NCBI RefSeq assembly: GCF_000340215.1
Contig: NW_006921534.1
Span: 2,685,057-2,749,056, forward strand
Direction: 5' to 3'
DNA from: Pseudocercospora fijiensis CIRAD86
Taxonomy: Eukaryota; Ascomycota; Dothideomycetes; Mycosphaerellales; Mycosphaerellaceae
DNA: 64,000 bases
Part shown: one piece after another, positions 21,072 to 30,654 of the stretch
Numbering within the stretch: the first letter of the stretch is position 1
How the letters are laid out: every line of letters begins with the position of its first letter
Program-made: the position numbers and the translations under genes
The notes under the pieces: model-generated
Database searches by the model: none
What the model was told of the DNA's origin: nothing
What the model saw: only the letters and a program-made list of their open reading frames with translations

Positions 21072-22144
21072 ATGTCGAAAGTCACGACATGTTCAGCTCG
21101 CAATGACCCAGCGTCCTTTCAACTCCATTTCCAAGGTGCAAAAGTGCGCGAGCACCCTTTCGCAGGTCGCATTGGAGGCAATCAAGAGCTCTGCCTCGAT
21201 CCAGATGACGAGGCTGTGAAGAAACAGCCAGATGCCGCACCGATAATCTCCTTGTCCCAATCTCTGGACCCGCCGGGATTCTTGGTCTTTGAGTACTACA
21301 AGATGGGATTGATCGAAGGGCCTGGGACCTGTCTGCTCGTCTTCGTATCTGGTGCTGGCGCCAATGCTCTTACTACATTAGGAGATTCCGTCTCGCCGAT
21401 GGCTATAGCATTATATGCTGCTCTCATGAACTGGGTTGCACTGACATTGTTCGTGTACACCACCGCACCTGCCTCCGGCGGACACCTCAATCCCTCGATC
21501 ACCTTGGGAACACTGTTTGCAGGATTGTCGAGCTTGCCAAGGAGTTTAATTTACGTTGTGTCGCAGAGTGTTGGTGCCATAGTAGGAGGATTCTGGTTAA
21601 GGCTTGGGCTGGGGAAGAGCGGGTATTTCCCTTCTGGCGTTGTGCCTGGTTGTACGGTCGATCAGCAGCTTGTTTCGAGAGGTCAGCTCTTCGTGCTTGA
21701 ATATGTCTTCGCACTGGCGCAGCTCTTTCTGGCCTTTGGGGTCGGCCTTGGACCCAGAAATGCGAAGACGTATGGTCCGGCATTTGCGCCTGTGCTTGTC
21801 GGCCTCACGCTTGCACTGGGAACTTTGGCAAGTGCTTTTGTGAAAGAAGGATATTCTGGGATCTGTAAGCATCATTCCCGACTCGTCTGTCTCACCTGTC
21901 AAAAAGCTGATCGTGGTACACCGGCTTCAACTCGGCTAGATGCCTTGGCTTGATGGCTGCTAGAGGAGACATGCAGTACAACTACCTTCATTGGTTCGCC
22001 ACATTGGCAGCCTGTATGGTGCACGGCGTGTTCTACCATACTGTGCCGCCATACAAGAAGAGCAGCGGTAAAGCTCGACGTGAAGCACTGCCATGTGTTG
22101 AACGACATGCCAGCAGCCCAAAGCATTCAGCATCATGCAGGTGA
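21072..22144 (+). CDS. aquaporin-like (MIP family) channel with altered NPA boxes
   Basis: Exon 1 (21,072 to about 21,864) encodes an N-terminal tail and five membrane helices; the first pore box reads GGHLNPSITLG (NPS instead of NPA). A GTAAGC donor at 21,865 begins a likely intron. The last pore loop and helix resume near 21,917: YTGFNSARCLGLMAARGD (NSA instead of NPA), then a final helix and a short tail ending at 22,144. The only AG before that segment (21,905-21,906) leaves the two parts out of phase by one base. So either the splice site is unusual, or the gene has a frameshift. MIP channels move water, glycerol or other small solutes through membranes; both altered boxes make substrate prediction unsafe. 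Confidence 0.68.
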
Positions 22145-22354
22145 AAAAAGCAAGATTTGGTCCGAGTGTCATTCTGGGGCGTGATGGTGAGAATGGCAGG
22201 GCCTTGAAACATGACCAGGGTGCTCGCTGCTCAAAGTATGAAATCTAAGACAAGTGAGTGAGCAGTAGGAGTCCTGATTGTATGGACGAGGATCTGATCG
22301 TAGAAATCTGGGAAGCTTCTCTAGACATGACCGTGAGCTGCTTGCGCTGCACAT

Positions 22355-22887
22355 TTACTTCAATGGTTCTCTGACGGCACTCTTGAAGGGCATAATCTGA
22401 ACCTGCTTGCACGTCAGTTGTACTTGCTTGACAAGACTCGAGCGACGATCGACTCACCTTCTCTGCGTCCCAGACACCCTCCTTGTAGTATATATCTTCC
22501 TTGATGGCCCTCTCCACCTCTTCTCTTGTGTCTGCTTCAACCATCATTATAGACCCATTGATCTTCAGACCTTCGCCTTCTTTTATGGGTTCATCTAGCG
22601 TAGCGCCGCCCATGACGACAAGACCCGAGGCGACTTTGGGCTTGACACCTTCGAGATGCTGTCTGCGCGAGACTGTCAGCCGGCTGCCATCCTCTGCCCT
22701 GCTTGATCACATACGGCCTAACTTTCATTCTCGCGTCAAGCTTGCCGGCGCCGTCGGGCAGGATACAGATCCACTCTTGCTTGCCCATGGTTGCGGTTGT
22801 TGCTGTGAAGGACCTCTTGGATAATGCTGCTGATCTGGTCGCGACAAGTCGTCTTATGGAGGATCGCAATATGGCAGGCGGCGGCAT
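22355..22887 (-). CDS. YciI/YCII-domain protein, probably mitochondrial
   Basis: Three exons on the minus strand: 22,887-22,715, 22,662-22,458 and 22,402-22,355, giving 141 residues in phase. Intron 1 is GTATGT..CTGAC..CAG, intron 2 is GTGAGT..CAACTGAC..CAG. The first 30 residues are rich in Ser, Arg and Ala with no acid, like a mitochondrial presequence. The rest is a dimeric alpha/beta-barrel YCII domain: EWICILPDGAG, then MKVRPQHLEGVKP, then GSIMMVEADTREEVERAI and YYKEGVWD at the end. YciI-like proteins are small stand-alone barrels whose substrates are mostly unknown. A start at an inner ATG (residue 34, MGKQEW) would give the cytosolic form. Confidence 0.85.
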
Positions 22888-22992
22888 TGAGAATCCGTAA
22901 GTAGCCTACGGGAGAGCATTGCCCGGGAAAACTCGCTATAGCCGCGCCCTTCTAAGCACAAGAGACGCGTTGTCGGCGAGGTGGAGCTCAAT

Positions 22993-23022
22993 GGCGGGGC
23001 GGGGCGGGGCGGGGCGGGGCGG
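22993..23022 (+). promoter_or_regulatory. G-rich tract, potential G-quadruplex upstream of the YciI-like gene
   Basis: Six guanine runs in a GGCGGGGCGGGG pattern, about 105 bases upstream of the YciI-like start. Four GGGG runs separated by single cytosines meet the usual G-quadruplex pattern; the same sequence also reads as overlapping GC boxes. Function is inferred only. Confidence 0.5.
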
Positions 23023-23157
23023 ATGAATGCGGAAAAGGAGCTTGCTCTTCATCCTTCACCACGACAACTGATTTGAACGAACCTCAGCAAAATCCACGCA
23101 TTCTTCCAACTTCAAATACTTCTGGGAAGCAGCGCTGCTAAACAGCGACGGCGAGGG

Positions 23158-24895
23158 CTAGGCTGGCACATTTGCCCGACCAGACTGCTGACTTCGTCTT
23201 GGCTGCAACGAGGCCACAAGTAGTAGTCCTACTGCGCAGATATCCCACCAGAGTCGACCATATGCTCTCGCCCTGAGTCGTCTCCCATAATACCACAGAA
23301 ATAACGGCGCAGGCACTCCAATGGCGAGCCCAATGCAAGCAATGGTGGTGTTGCCCCAACCGTACCCAAGAACTTCATACATCTTCGGCGCAAAGAGCGG
23401 AAATGCGAACGCTGTTACACTCCTCACAAATTGGCTCGCAGCAGTCGCAGAGCTGGCGTATTCCGGGTACGAGTCGATGATATAAGCTTGCATTGGCTGT
23501 CCAGCAATCTGTCCTCCGAACGCGAACAGCACTCCTCCCAGATCAACAACCGCCCAATGAGCACGAGCTTGAGCTGCCCAGCCATAGCAAAGGAGTCCAA
23601 TAGGACCAAGTAGAGCACCTGGAACCATCATTGGTACGTGCCACTCAGGCCTCTCTTCGCCATTAGCGCGGTCTCTGAGATACTTAAAAGTGCCATCCAT
23701 GCTCGGGCCAGTCACTTGTGAGCCCAAGATTTCTCCAAGTGCAAGCGCGATATAGTGAAGGCCGGAAATGTCGATGCGCTCATGGTATTGCTTGACCCAG
23801 AGATCCGAGAATGTTGAGAGGACGATGTAAAGAATGCCATATTGAAAGGCTGACAGGAAGGCGAGGTACTGGATGATGGGATGGAATGCCAGAAGACGCA
23901 GCGGTCTCGCTAGGCTTCTTCCGACAATGCGTGAGATGGGTAGTGGACGTCCACCTTCGAGTCGCTCAGCTGCAGTGACGTATCGCTGGTCGCCAGTCTC
24001 TTTGCGAAGCTTCGCTGCCTTACGCTTGAGGATGAGTGGTGCGTATGTTTCGTGAAATGCCATAAAAGATGCCACGATCATGACAGCTTGGAAGATTGAC
24101 GTCGACCAGAACATCCAGCGCCAAGTGGTCCGTTCAGCCATGAAGCCACCAATGATCGGCCCTGCTCGAGATCAGCACGATAAGCTTCCAGTGTGATACT
24201 TCACTTACCAACTGCGGCTCCAAGTAACGGAATCAAGATGTAGATGGACAGAGATTTCCCCCTCTCCTCCGGCTTCCATACATCGCCAAGCACACCACCC
24301 GCGAGAGCATAGATCGCACTGGCCCCAAAGCCAGCCAGGAACCTCGCAGCAATCAGCGTTCCTTTCGTCTTCGCAAACCCACAGACAACGTTCCAAATCA
24401 GGAACCAAATATTGCTTGCATGCAAAATCGGCTTCCTGCCCCAGACTTCACTCAGAGGTCCAATGACCAGTGGGCCGAACGCTGTAGCAAGCAAGTAGAT
24501 ACTTAAAGCCATGACTGACTCAGCAGAGGACATGTGGAGCTCGGCGGCGATCGTCGTAATAGCAGGAGCCATAATCGTCGAGACCATGATACGGTTGAAT
24601 CCTGTTGCTGACAGGACGTCTGTTACCGTCCATTTCTTGACTCTGTCCCAGTCTTTGGGGCTGCGAAATACGATGGAGGTGTCAGCGAAGATGGGAGCAA
24701 ATGGATTGGAAGGAGAACGCACTTGGTTGGATCGAAGGGACTTTCGAAGGCGACGAGGTATGGGTCGTCGAGTTTGGTGGCATTTTGAGCATTGGCGCTA
24801 TCGGAGAGCTCGATGTCTTCTTGCGTGTTGCCCATGGCATTGCTGACCGATGCCGGTTCTGGTTCTGCAGAAATGTTATGAGTAGTTGAAGTCAT
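23158..24895 (-). CDS. major facilitator superfamily drug/H+ antiporter (DHA1-like)
   Basis: Three exons on the minus strand: 24,895-24,723, 24,660-24,209 and 24,161-23,158, total 542 residues in phase. The splice joins restore the DPTNPKDW motif that precedes helix 1 and the GPIIGGF motif C in helix 5, which supports both introns (donors GTGCGT and GTAAGT). Helix 2-3 carries PLSEVWGRKP, the family motif A. A cytoplasmic loop rich in Lys and Glu separates the two six-helix halves. Transporters of this subfamily export drugs, polyamines or secondary metabolites at the plasma membrane. The nearest metabolite-type genes are 2-4 kb away and not obviously linked. Confidence 0.9.
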
Positions 24896-25212
24896 GCTTC
24901 CGGGCTTACGGAGAGGTATGTAGTGGATGGAGATGAGGCTTTTGGCACGCGAGCAAATTCATCTACTTATCTGATCAAAATAGCTTATCAGATCATGCAA
25001 GCTTTAGGCGGCATATGCAGCTCACTTCTAAGCTCAATGTCACTATTCAGGATCGTACGACAAGATCATGCGTCTTATTGGCTCGCAGCCTGCTACACAA
25101 TGTTTTGGGATCCTATTTCGGCATCCTACGCGGAATGTGTGCCGTGAAGTGGTACGTTGGTATGTCAGCACTGCGATTACTGCGCAAATGAGCAATCGGA
25201 ATCGTGAGCCAA

Positions 25213-25217
25213 GCAAA
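25213..25217 (+). repeat. 5-bp target-site duplication (left)
   Basis: gcaaa immediately before the left LTR; the same five bases follow the right LTR at 26,179-26,183. Confidence 0.8.
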
Positions 25218-25332
25218 AGTTGAATCCTGAGGCATGTGCCTAGGTCCGTGCACACACGCGGCACCCTATTTAGCGACTTCTCGCTTCTTCCGTAGACACT
25301 CAATTCAACCATCGAACACATACACTTCAAGT
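25218..25332 (+). repeat. left LTR of the compact element
   Basis: 115 bp, starting agttgaatcc and ending cacttcaagt. The ends are an imperfect inverted pair (AGTTGAA against ACTTGAA), not TG..CA. Boundaries are fixed by the duplication on one side and the primer site on the other. Confidence 0.85.
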
Positions 25333-25344
25333 GGTTATGAGCCC
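25333..25344 (+). promoter_or_regulatory. primer-binding site, initiator-Met half-tRNA type
   Basis: ggttatgagccc abuts the left LTR. It is complementary to the anticodon stem-loop side of eukaryotic initiator methionine tRNA (GGGCTCATAACC), the half-tRNA priming mode known from copia-type elements. Confidence 0.8.
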
Positions 25345-25444
25345 TCGACTGCTTCCGACCTGAGACAAGAAGAACACCCTCCTGTAGAAGCAGGGGGTGC
25401 GACCAGGAACAAGAACAAGACCCGACCGACACTGAACAGCCAAG

Positions 25445-25753
25445 ATGGCCGTTTCCGACTCGACTACTGCGACTGTCGCGACTGGCGGCATTCGCAAACT
25501 CACACCTACCAAGCGGCGCTCTAAGCTGGCTAAGAAGGACGACAACAAGAACACCGACAAGCAGTACTGCAATTACTGCAAGAAGAAGCATGGTCCAACC
25601 TGCTTCAAAAAGAACCCTGAACCGACTGAACCTGAACCGACTGAACCTAAACCGACTGAACCTGATACGACTGGACCTGACACGACTGAACCACGACTGA
25701 ACGGCTGCTTTAAGCACCCACCTACAAGAAGCAGGGGGTGTCGTAGCTACTGA
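25445..25753 (+). CDS. mini-gag with shortened zinc knuckle
   Basis: 102 residues, wholly inside the compact LTR element. A Ser/Thr-rich start (MAVSDSTTATVATGG) is followed by a Lys/Arg-rich stretch, then YCNYCKKKHGPTCFKK. This is a CCHC-like knuckle with spacing C-x2-C-x3-H-x3-C, one residue shorter in each of two gaps than the usual gag knuckle. After it come Thr-Glu-Pro repeats (PTEPEPTEPKPTEP). The knuckle suggests RNA binding or packaging. There is no capsid-like domain long enough to recognise. The frame is open and unmutated. Confidence 0.65.
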   Translation: MAVSDSTTATVATGGIRKLTPTKRRSKLAKKDDNKNTDKQYCNYCKKKHGPTCFKKNPEPTEPEPTEPKPTEPDTTGPDTTEPRLNGCFKHPPTRSRGCRSY

Positions 25754-25814
25754 CTGAACCGCAATCAACACCTATCTGCTGGAAGCAGGGGGTGCGGCGG
25801 CTGATTGACTGATT

Positions 25815-26010
25815 AACAACCATTGCAAGGGCAAGATGCCTGGGTTGCTGATTGACTGAACTGGACAACCATTAGAAGGGCAAGATGCCTGGGTTGCTGA
25901 TTGACTGAACAACCAATGAAGGGCAAGATGCCTAGGTTGCTAACTGATTAAACAACCATTGGAAGGGCAAGATGCCTGGGTTGCTGACTGATTGAATGAC
26001 TACCTTGTTT
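25815..26010 (+). repeat. four tandem repeats of about 45-60 bp in the compact element
   Basis: Each unit carries caaccattgnaagggcaag followed by atgcctgggttgctga and ttgactgaa or a close variant. Copies start near 25,816, 25,865, 25,910 and 25,953. A separate motif, aagcagggggtg, occurs three times (near 25,395, 25,730 and 25,784). Confidence 0.8.
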
Positions 26011-26054
26011 GATTTGAGCGACTTTGTATTCACCAACGTGCCTTGCATGTGCAC

Positions 26055-26063
26055 GAGGGGGTG
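26055..26063 (+). promoter_or_regulatory. polypurine tract of the compact element
   Basis: A purine-rich gagggggtg-type run directly before the right LTR, the expected position for the plus-strand primer. Confidence 0.6.
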
Positions 26064-26178
26064 AGTTGAATCCTGAGGCATGTGCCTAGGTCCGTGCACA
26101 CACGCGGCACCCTATTTAGCGACTTCTCGCTTCTTCCGTAGACACTCAATTCAACCATCGAACACACACACTTCAAGT
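26064..26178 (+). repeat. right LTR of the compact element
   Basis: 115 bp, identical to the left LTR except one T/C difference near its end; followed by gcaaa. Confidence 0.85.
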
Positions 26179-26300
26179 GCAAATCATTACCAGATTTTGA
26201 GGTTCACTTTGGAGCTATTTGAGTCGTAGAACACTCGGTCGCACGTAGCCTTAGCAGCAAGTAGCCCTCCAGTGTTCTCTATCACGTCCTCACAGCTCTT

Positions 26301-26612
26301 TCACTCAGTTGGCGGTCGACCAATCCTTTCCGTTTGAAACCTAGCGCTTGCCTTTCTTTTTGTTTTGACATGATCTAGCTTCTCACCAGTGTCACAGCCC
26401 ATCTGCTCCGCTTGAGAAAGCTCTGGAGTCGATTCCGGCGCAGAAGCCCTCGCAGCATGATTCTCTTGCTCCGTTGGCAACGTTGAGCCAGGTCTCTGAT
26501 CAGTAGTATTGGCGGTTCCTCCTCCCGAAAGAGATGGCGGGAGACTGAAAAAGTTCCCCTTGAGTTTGTTGATGAATCGCCGGACAGGGTTCGCGTTCGG
26601 ATTCTGGCTCAT
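26301..26612 (-). CDS. small hypothetical protein
   Basis: 103 residues starting MSQNPNANPVRRFINKLKGN, with a basic amphipathic start and a polar, Ser/Glu/Thr-rich, disordered remainder ending in a basic patch. No family recognised. The frame is single-exon with a reasonable start context. It could be a small real gene or a chance frame. Confidence 0.35.
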   Translation of the reverse strand: MSQNPNANPVRRFINKLKGNFFSLPPSLSGGGTANTTDQRPGSTLPTEQENHAARASAPESTPELSQAEQMGCDTGEKLDHVKTKRKASARFQTERIGRPPTE

Positions 26613-27154
26613 GTTGAGATCCTGTCAATGACAACTCAGACTTCTGTAATGTCTGAATGCAGGCGCATTGGTCACATTGGGCTGAGACTATGCATTCGCC
26701 GATCATGATTGCTAGCCAACTGTCGCGGCTTTTCCGATGATTCTTGAAGGCGATAGAACAACCCAACGGCGGCGATGGACATCTCGAAGCTGACTTACTG
26801 GAAGCTTTGCAGGGAGAAGCATGCTGTCAGATTACTTCAGGTCGTGGTGTTATTGGGTAGTATCGAAAACATGTGACTAGCGCACGCCAAGCATAGCCCT
26901 GCGCCTAGCAAGCAAGCCACTGTAAGCGCCCTCGTGTATCTGCTGAGGCGTATTGTGCTTCACCCTAATGCATGCAGCTTTCGTCAAAAAAGGGAGAAGA
27001 ACGCCTCGAATTCACTACCGACTGTCCTCGCAGCTGAAGGTCCAAGAAGCATAGCTGTACGATTCGAGATCCGGGGAGGCTTTTGAGGCCCAGAGCAACG
27101 TTCAAAACTGGTCGTATCTTCTCTGAAGCGAATTTCCACACCAAGCACCAAGCG

Positions 27155-27691
27155 ATGGCCGCAATTCCTCTGCTGAAGAACGAGCCCTTGGGTTCTGACG
27201 ATGACTACAGCGACTCTGGAGAACTCGTCACCACTCGAAGACAGAGAGCTCTGCTCCGGACGGAAAACATTTGCTGGGCAATTTTCTTCGCCTTCCTTCT
27301 CGCTCTGACTCTCGGCATCTCTGCTGGCGTTGCGACACTGGTGGTGCTCAATTTCAGACCGCAAAGCCCGGAAGTGGATTCTTGCATCAAGAAAACAGCT
27401 GCTGCTTCGCCTGTAACAAGAGACCTGGATATCACATACCACATCCAGCAGTTCAATGGATCTTTCATGGAAGAAAACGTCTATCGCAGGAAAGGTAGTC
27501 CTGAAGTCGATGCAGCCTGGGAAGCTCTTGGCGTAAATTGCCGAGCCGTGCAGATTCCAGCAGAGGTCGGACCACAAGTAGGCTTGACGCATAACCATGT
27601 CCAGATCAATGAGGCGTACGGTGGCGGATTTCCGGCTAACGTGGAAGGGCTTCATCAGCGTTGTAAGTGTGCTTTCAGAGCATCAAATTGA
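27155..27691 (+). CDS. UstYa/DUF3328-like protein, probably truncated
   Basis: The ATG at 27,155 gives a cytosolic acidic start, one membrane anchor (about residues 40-65, WAIFFAFLLALTLGISAG) and then the DUF3328 signature SPEVDAAWEALGV and GGGFPANVEGLHQ. UstYa-type proteins are membrane-anchored oxidases that cyclise or hydroxylate fungal ribosomal peptides and related metabolites. After LHQ the normal HC part of the HxxHC motif is missing. A GTAAGT donor at about 27,664 leads to a short segment where only CLCHLV can be read, and the second HxxHC region was not found before 28,500. It is therefore probably a truncated or decayed copy. It lies 850 bases upstream of the secreted repeat precursor on the same strand. 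Confidence 0.65.
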   Translation: MAAIPLLKNEPLGSDDDYSDSGELVTTRRQRALLRTENICWAIFFAFLLALTLGISAGVATLVVLNFRPQSPEVDSCIKKTAAASPVTRDLDITYHIQQFNGSFMEENVYRRKGSPEVDAAWEALGVNCRAVQIPAEVGPQVGLTHNHVQINEAYGGGFPANVEGLHQRCKCAFRASN

Positions 27692-28541
27692 CAATGAGCT
27701 AATATCAGCTGCCTGTGCCATTTGGTAGGAGGCCAAGGTAAGCGTAAGCATTTTCTCAACTACCATCAAGTGCTTGTTTGTTGACGAAACTTGGAGCGAG
27801 CAAGAGAGTGGAAAATCCGGCGAGATCCGAGATCCGGAAAAGCCAATTTGTTCTCCGCAGCCGCAGCCGGCTCGAGCGTCCTTGGCCTCCTGTGTCCTGA
27901 CACGATCTATTTCTGAGTGCAATATGGCGACTACCTCGTCAGCTCTCGTCGCGACACACTGCCGGAACCACGTCTGAACCTCCCCGAGTCACTTCTGTCG
28001 CCTTGTGCCGTGCCAGTACCATGGTCTCTGGAGAACTCTGAGACGAGAGCAATCAACGACCGGATATCCCCATTCGAGCATCTTGGTTATGCAACGCCTG
28101 TCTTATTGCGCTGGCGGCGATCGGCATTCACACACTTCATTGCTTGCGGCAACTTCTGTTCCCCCCCGGTGACACCCGTGCCGGATCATGATACCAGCGA
28201 CATCATTGGCCTGGGCTGTTGATGGCATCAGGCCTACCACAATTGCCCCATCAGCCATGCACTGGCGTGGGCTTGTACAGCATGAGCCGGGCAACTAAAG
28301 CATGAGCCGTGAACGCGACAACACTGCGAGCACGTTGAGACTGTACCATGGTTGTCAAAGACACATGTGAGAGAGGCACTCCTGTCTGTCGCGAGTTAAG
28401 TCTGCACTTCCTTTCAACCAGCACTCTTGGACAGTTTTTCCTTGCACCCTTCCTCTTTTCGAGACTCACTCAATTCCATACATACCCCATTCGTGGCCAG
28501 ACACTCATTTGAAGCCAGATCATCACACTCTTCCAGACATC

Positions 28542-29440
28542 ATGCATTTCACAGCTTTCATTGTTGCCGCCCTGACTGGGTCGGCGTTTGCCCTTCCAAT
28601 TGGAGATGCCGTGAGTAACAACGTAAATCTGCTGCAGATATTGGCTAACGCAGCATGCAGCTGGAGGCAAGGACGGTTGTCAAGGACCTCGAAGGCTTCA
28701 CGAAGCCAATTGTAGCTCGCGAGAACAAGCTGCCCGATTTGAAGACTGCCCCTCTTGTTGGAGGTCTTGCTGGTGAACTTCCAACGAAGAGGCAGGTCCC
28801 CAACCTTCCTGTTGTGGGCTCCCTCACCAAAGTACTCCCGATGAAAGAGCGCGGTCTTCCAAGTCTTCCAAACCTGCCTGTCGTCGGCTCCCTCAGTGGG
28901 CTAATTCCAGTCAAGGAACGCGGCCTTCCAAGTCTACCAAACCTGCCTGTCGTCGGCTCCCTCAGTGGGATAATTCCAGTCAAGGAACGCGGTCTTCCAA
29001 GTCTACCAAACCTGCCTGTCGTCGGCTCCCTCAGTGGGATAATTCCAGTCAAGGAACGCGGTCTTCCAAGTCTACCAAACCTGCCTGTCGTCGGCTCCCT
29101 CAGTGGGCTAATTCCAGTCAAGGAACGCGGTCTTCCAAGTCTACCAAACCTGCCTGTCGTCGGCTCCCTCAGTGGGCTAATTCCAGTCAAGGAACGCGGT
29201 CTTCCAAGTCTACCAAACCTCCCAGCTGTTGGATCACTCTCGAACTCTCTCCCAATCAAGCGCGAAGACATTCAATGCGTCAAGGATGAGGAGGGCCGGT
29301 GTGAGGGCCCCGCAGACTCAACGTCGATGAAGCCTACTGCAAAAGGCACAGCAACAGGGACTGCAGCAGCAAAGGCGACTTCATCGGGCATACCGAAGGT
29401 GGACTACATGAAGATCATCGAAGATGCGCTTCCTATCTAA
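28542..29440 (+). CDS. secreted repeat precursor, Kex2-processed-type (KEP-like)
   Basis: Two exons, 28,542-28,610 and 28,661-29,440 (intron GTGAGT..CTAAC..CAG), give 282 residues. The first 18 residues are a signal peptide (FTAFIVAALTGSAFA). From about 28,793 to 29,265 the protein is a tandem array of 23-residue units. Five are nearly identical, of the form GLPSLPNLPVVGSLSG followed by hydrophobic-Ile-Pro-Val-Lys-Glu-Arg, with a degenerate unit at each end. Lys-Arg occurs before the first (TKR) and after the last (IKR) unit; the internal joints are KER. The C-terminus is Thr/Ala-rich. The layout is that of fungal repeat precursors cut by Kex2 and trimmed to short peptides, but KER is not a standard Kex2 site, and the unit has no Tyr, Trp or Phe as dikaritin cores do. 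A structural or cell-wall protein is the alternative. Confidence 0.75.
28793..29265 (+). repeat. 69-bp coding minisatellite in the secreted precursor
   Basis: About seven units of 69 bp, the middle five almost identical at the nucleotide level (only Leu/Ile codon changes, cta/ata), which points to recent expansion or homogenisation. Confidence 0.9.
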
Positions 29441-30654
29441 AGTCTGATGCTCGGACTGCGTGCCTAGGGGACATAGGTATTACGGCTGGACGGGGCAATT
29501 GAGTTCGATAAATCTCCTTGTGGATGTATAAGATCATGATTTATATATGTGTCGAATTTGTTTTAGCCAGTGGAAGAAGCTCCTTCACTTACCACTGCAA
29601 AACCAAGATCTTCCAAAATCTTTGACCTTTCGAGGTCTGTGCCAAGCCTCGGCGTCAGTCGCGGTGGCTGCGGCGGCCGCACACGTTCACGTCCACCTTC
29701 ATTAGCATCTCTCGTTGCACCACACTTCACACCTCACTTCCCACCTTATCATAAGTTGAGGCCTGGTGTTTACCTCAGTATTCCTCCTCCAACGTAACGC
29801 AAATGCAATTTCGACGCGACCCACGATGCCTAAGTGAAGCACACCTCGATGAGCACCATCCAGATCAGCATTTGCAAACGTCAATCACGACGCTGACAAG
29901 AAGAGACGGCCTGCTTGCCACAAAGGGTATCATCAGGGCGGATAGCCTTGAGTATTTGGATCCTGAACGAAAGATGCCTTCCACTCCACAGGACTACATA
30001 CACCATTGTGCCGTTGATCAGGCTGCGCTTTCCACCAATTCGGCCGCCATGTACGGCTGAGCCTACCGCACAGCTTGAAAGACGGTGCCATGTCGCACAC
30101 GTTAGTTCTAGCCTTTCCCTCGAGCGTCAGATAGAGAACGCGTTTCGATGGAGAGACACGAGAGCTCCCGCTACAAACACAAACAGTTACCCTCTAGTTG
30201 CATCTCAATGTCACAGGCTTCCTATTCACCACGACCAAGACTTCAAAACTTAGAGCTGAGCAGTAGATGGCAATTATTGCGACTCCAGCTCTTTCGTTGA
30301 GCATTGCTCACCAGAAATGCCAACTGCCAATAGACGCAAAACCCTTGCAACCTCTGAGCAAGTTTTTTGTCGGATAGAGCATTCCCGCCGATCATTGGAC
30401 AGCACAACCACCGGCATGTGTAGAAACTACTGCGGCCTGTACTGCACTGCAGCTGCTGCGAAGATTGGAATCACGAGTGCCGTACCGAATCATTCCCTTT
30501 GGTGTTCTCCAACTGGCATGGTGCGGGGATTCCTGGTATAGATTCTGACTGTCGAGAAACTTGCGCACAACGTGACAATCACATCGACTTATAAGCTGCC
30601 ATCATCTCCAGCGACCGTTGACGCGTTGAGCTTTCATTGCTCATAGCATCCCCG
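29441..30654. other. intergenic, no supportable gene
   Basis: 3' region of the repeat precursor and 5' region of the ferric reductase. Short frames only, none with a domain. Confidence 0.5.

Larger units (their letters stand above)
25218..26178 (+). mobile_element. compact LTR retroelement with mini-gag (TRIM/TR-GAG-like)
   Basis: A 961-bp unit with two 115-bp direct LTRs that differ at one base, a perfect 5-bp duplication (gcaaa), a primer-binding site directly after the left LTR and a purine tract directly before the right LTR. It has room only for one short frame with a gag-type zinc knuckle, and no protease, integrase, RT or RNase H, so it must be mobilised in trans. It shows no RIP damage. 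The near-identity of the LTRs implies a recent insertion. The primer site matches that of the Ty1/copia element at 41,335, which suggests a copia-type helper. Confidence 0.85.

Noticed and set aside
25815..26010. Possible CRISPR-like array
   Set aside because: Units are contiguous tandem repeats without spacers of constant length, inside an LTR element of a eukaryote.
28645..29271. 208-codon open frame on the minus strand across the repeat precursor, itself repetitive
   Set aside because: It exists only because the 69-bp unit is a multiple of three and happens to be open in antisense; the plus strand has the signal peptide, intron and start.
28542..29440. Firm call as a ustiloxin/phomopsin-type dikaritin precursor
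   Set aside because: The repeats contain no Tyr, Trp or Phe for the ether cross-link, and internal joints are KER rather than KR.
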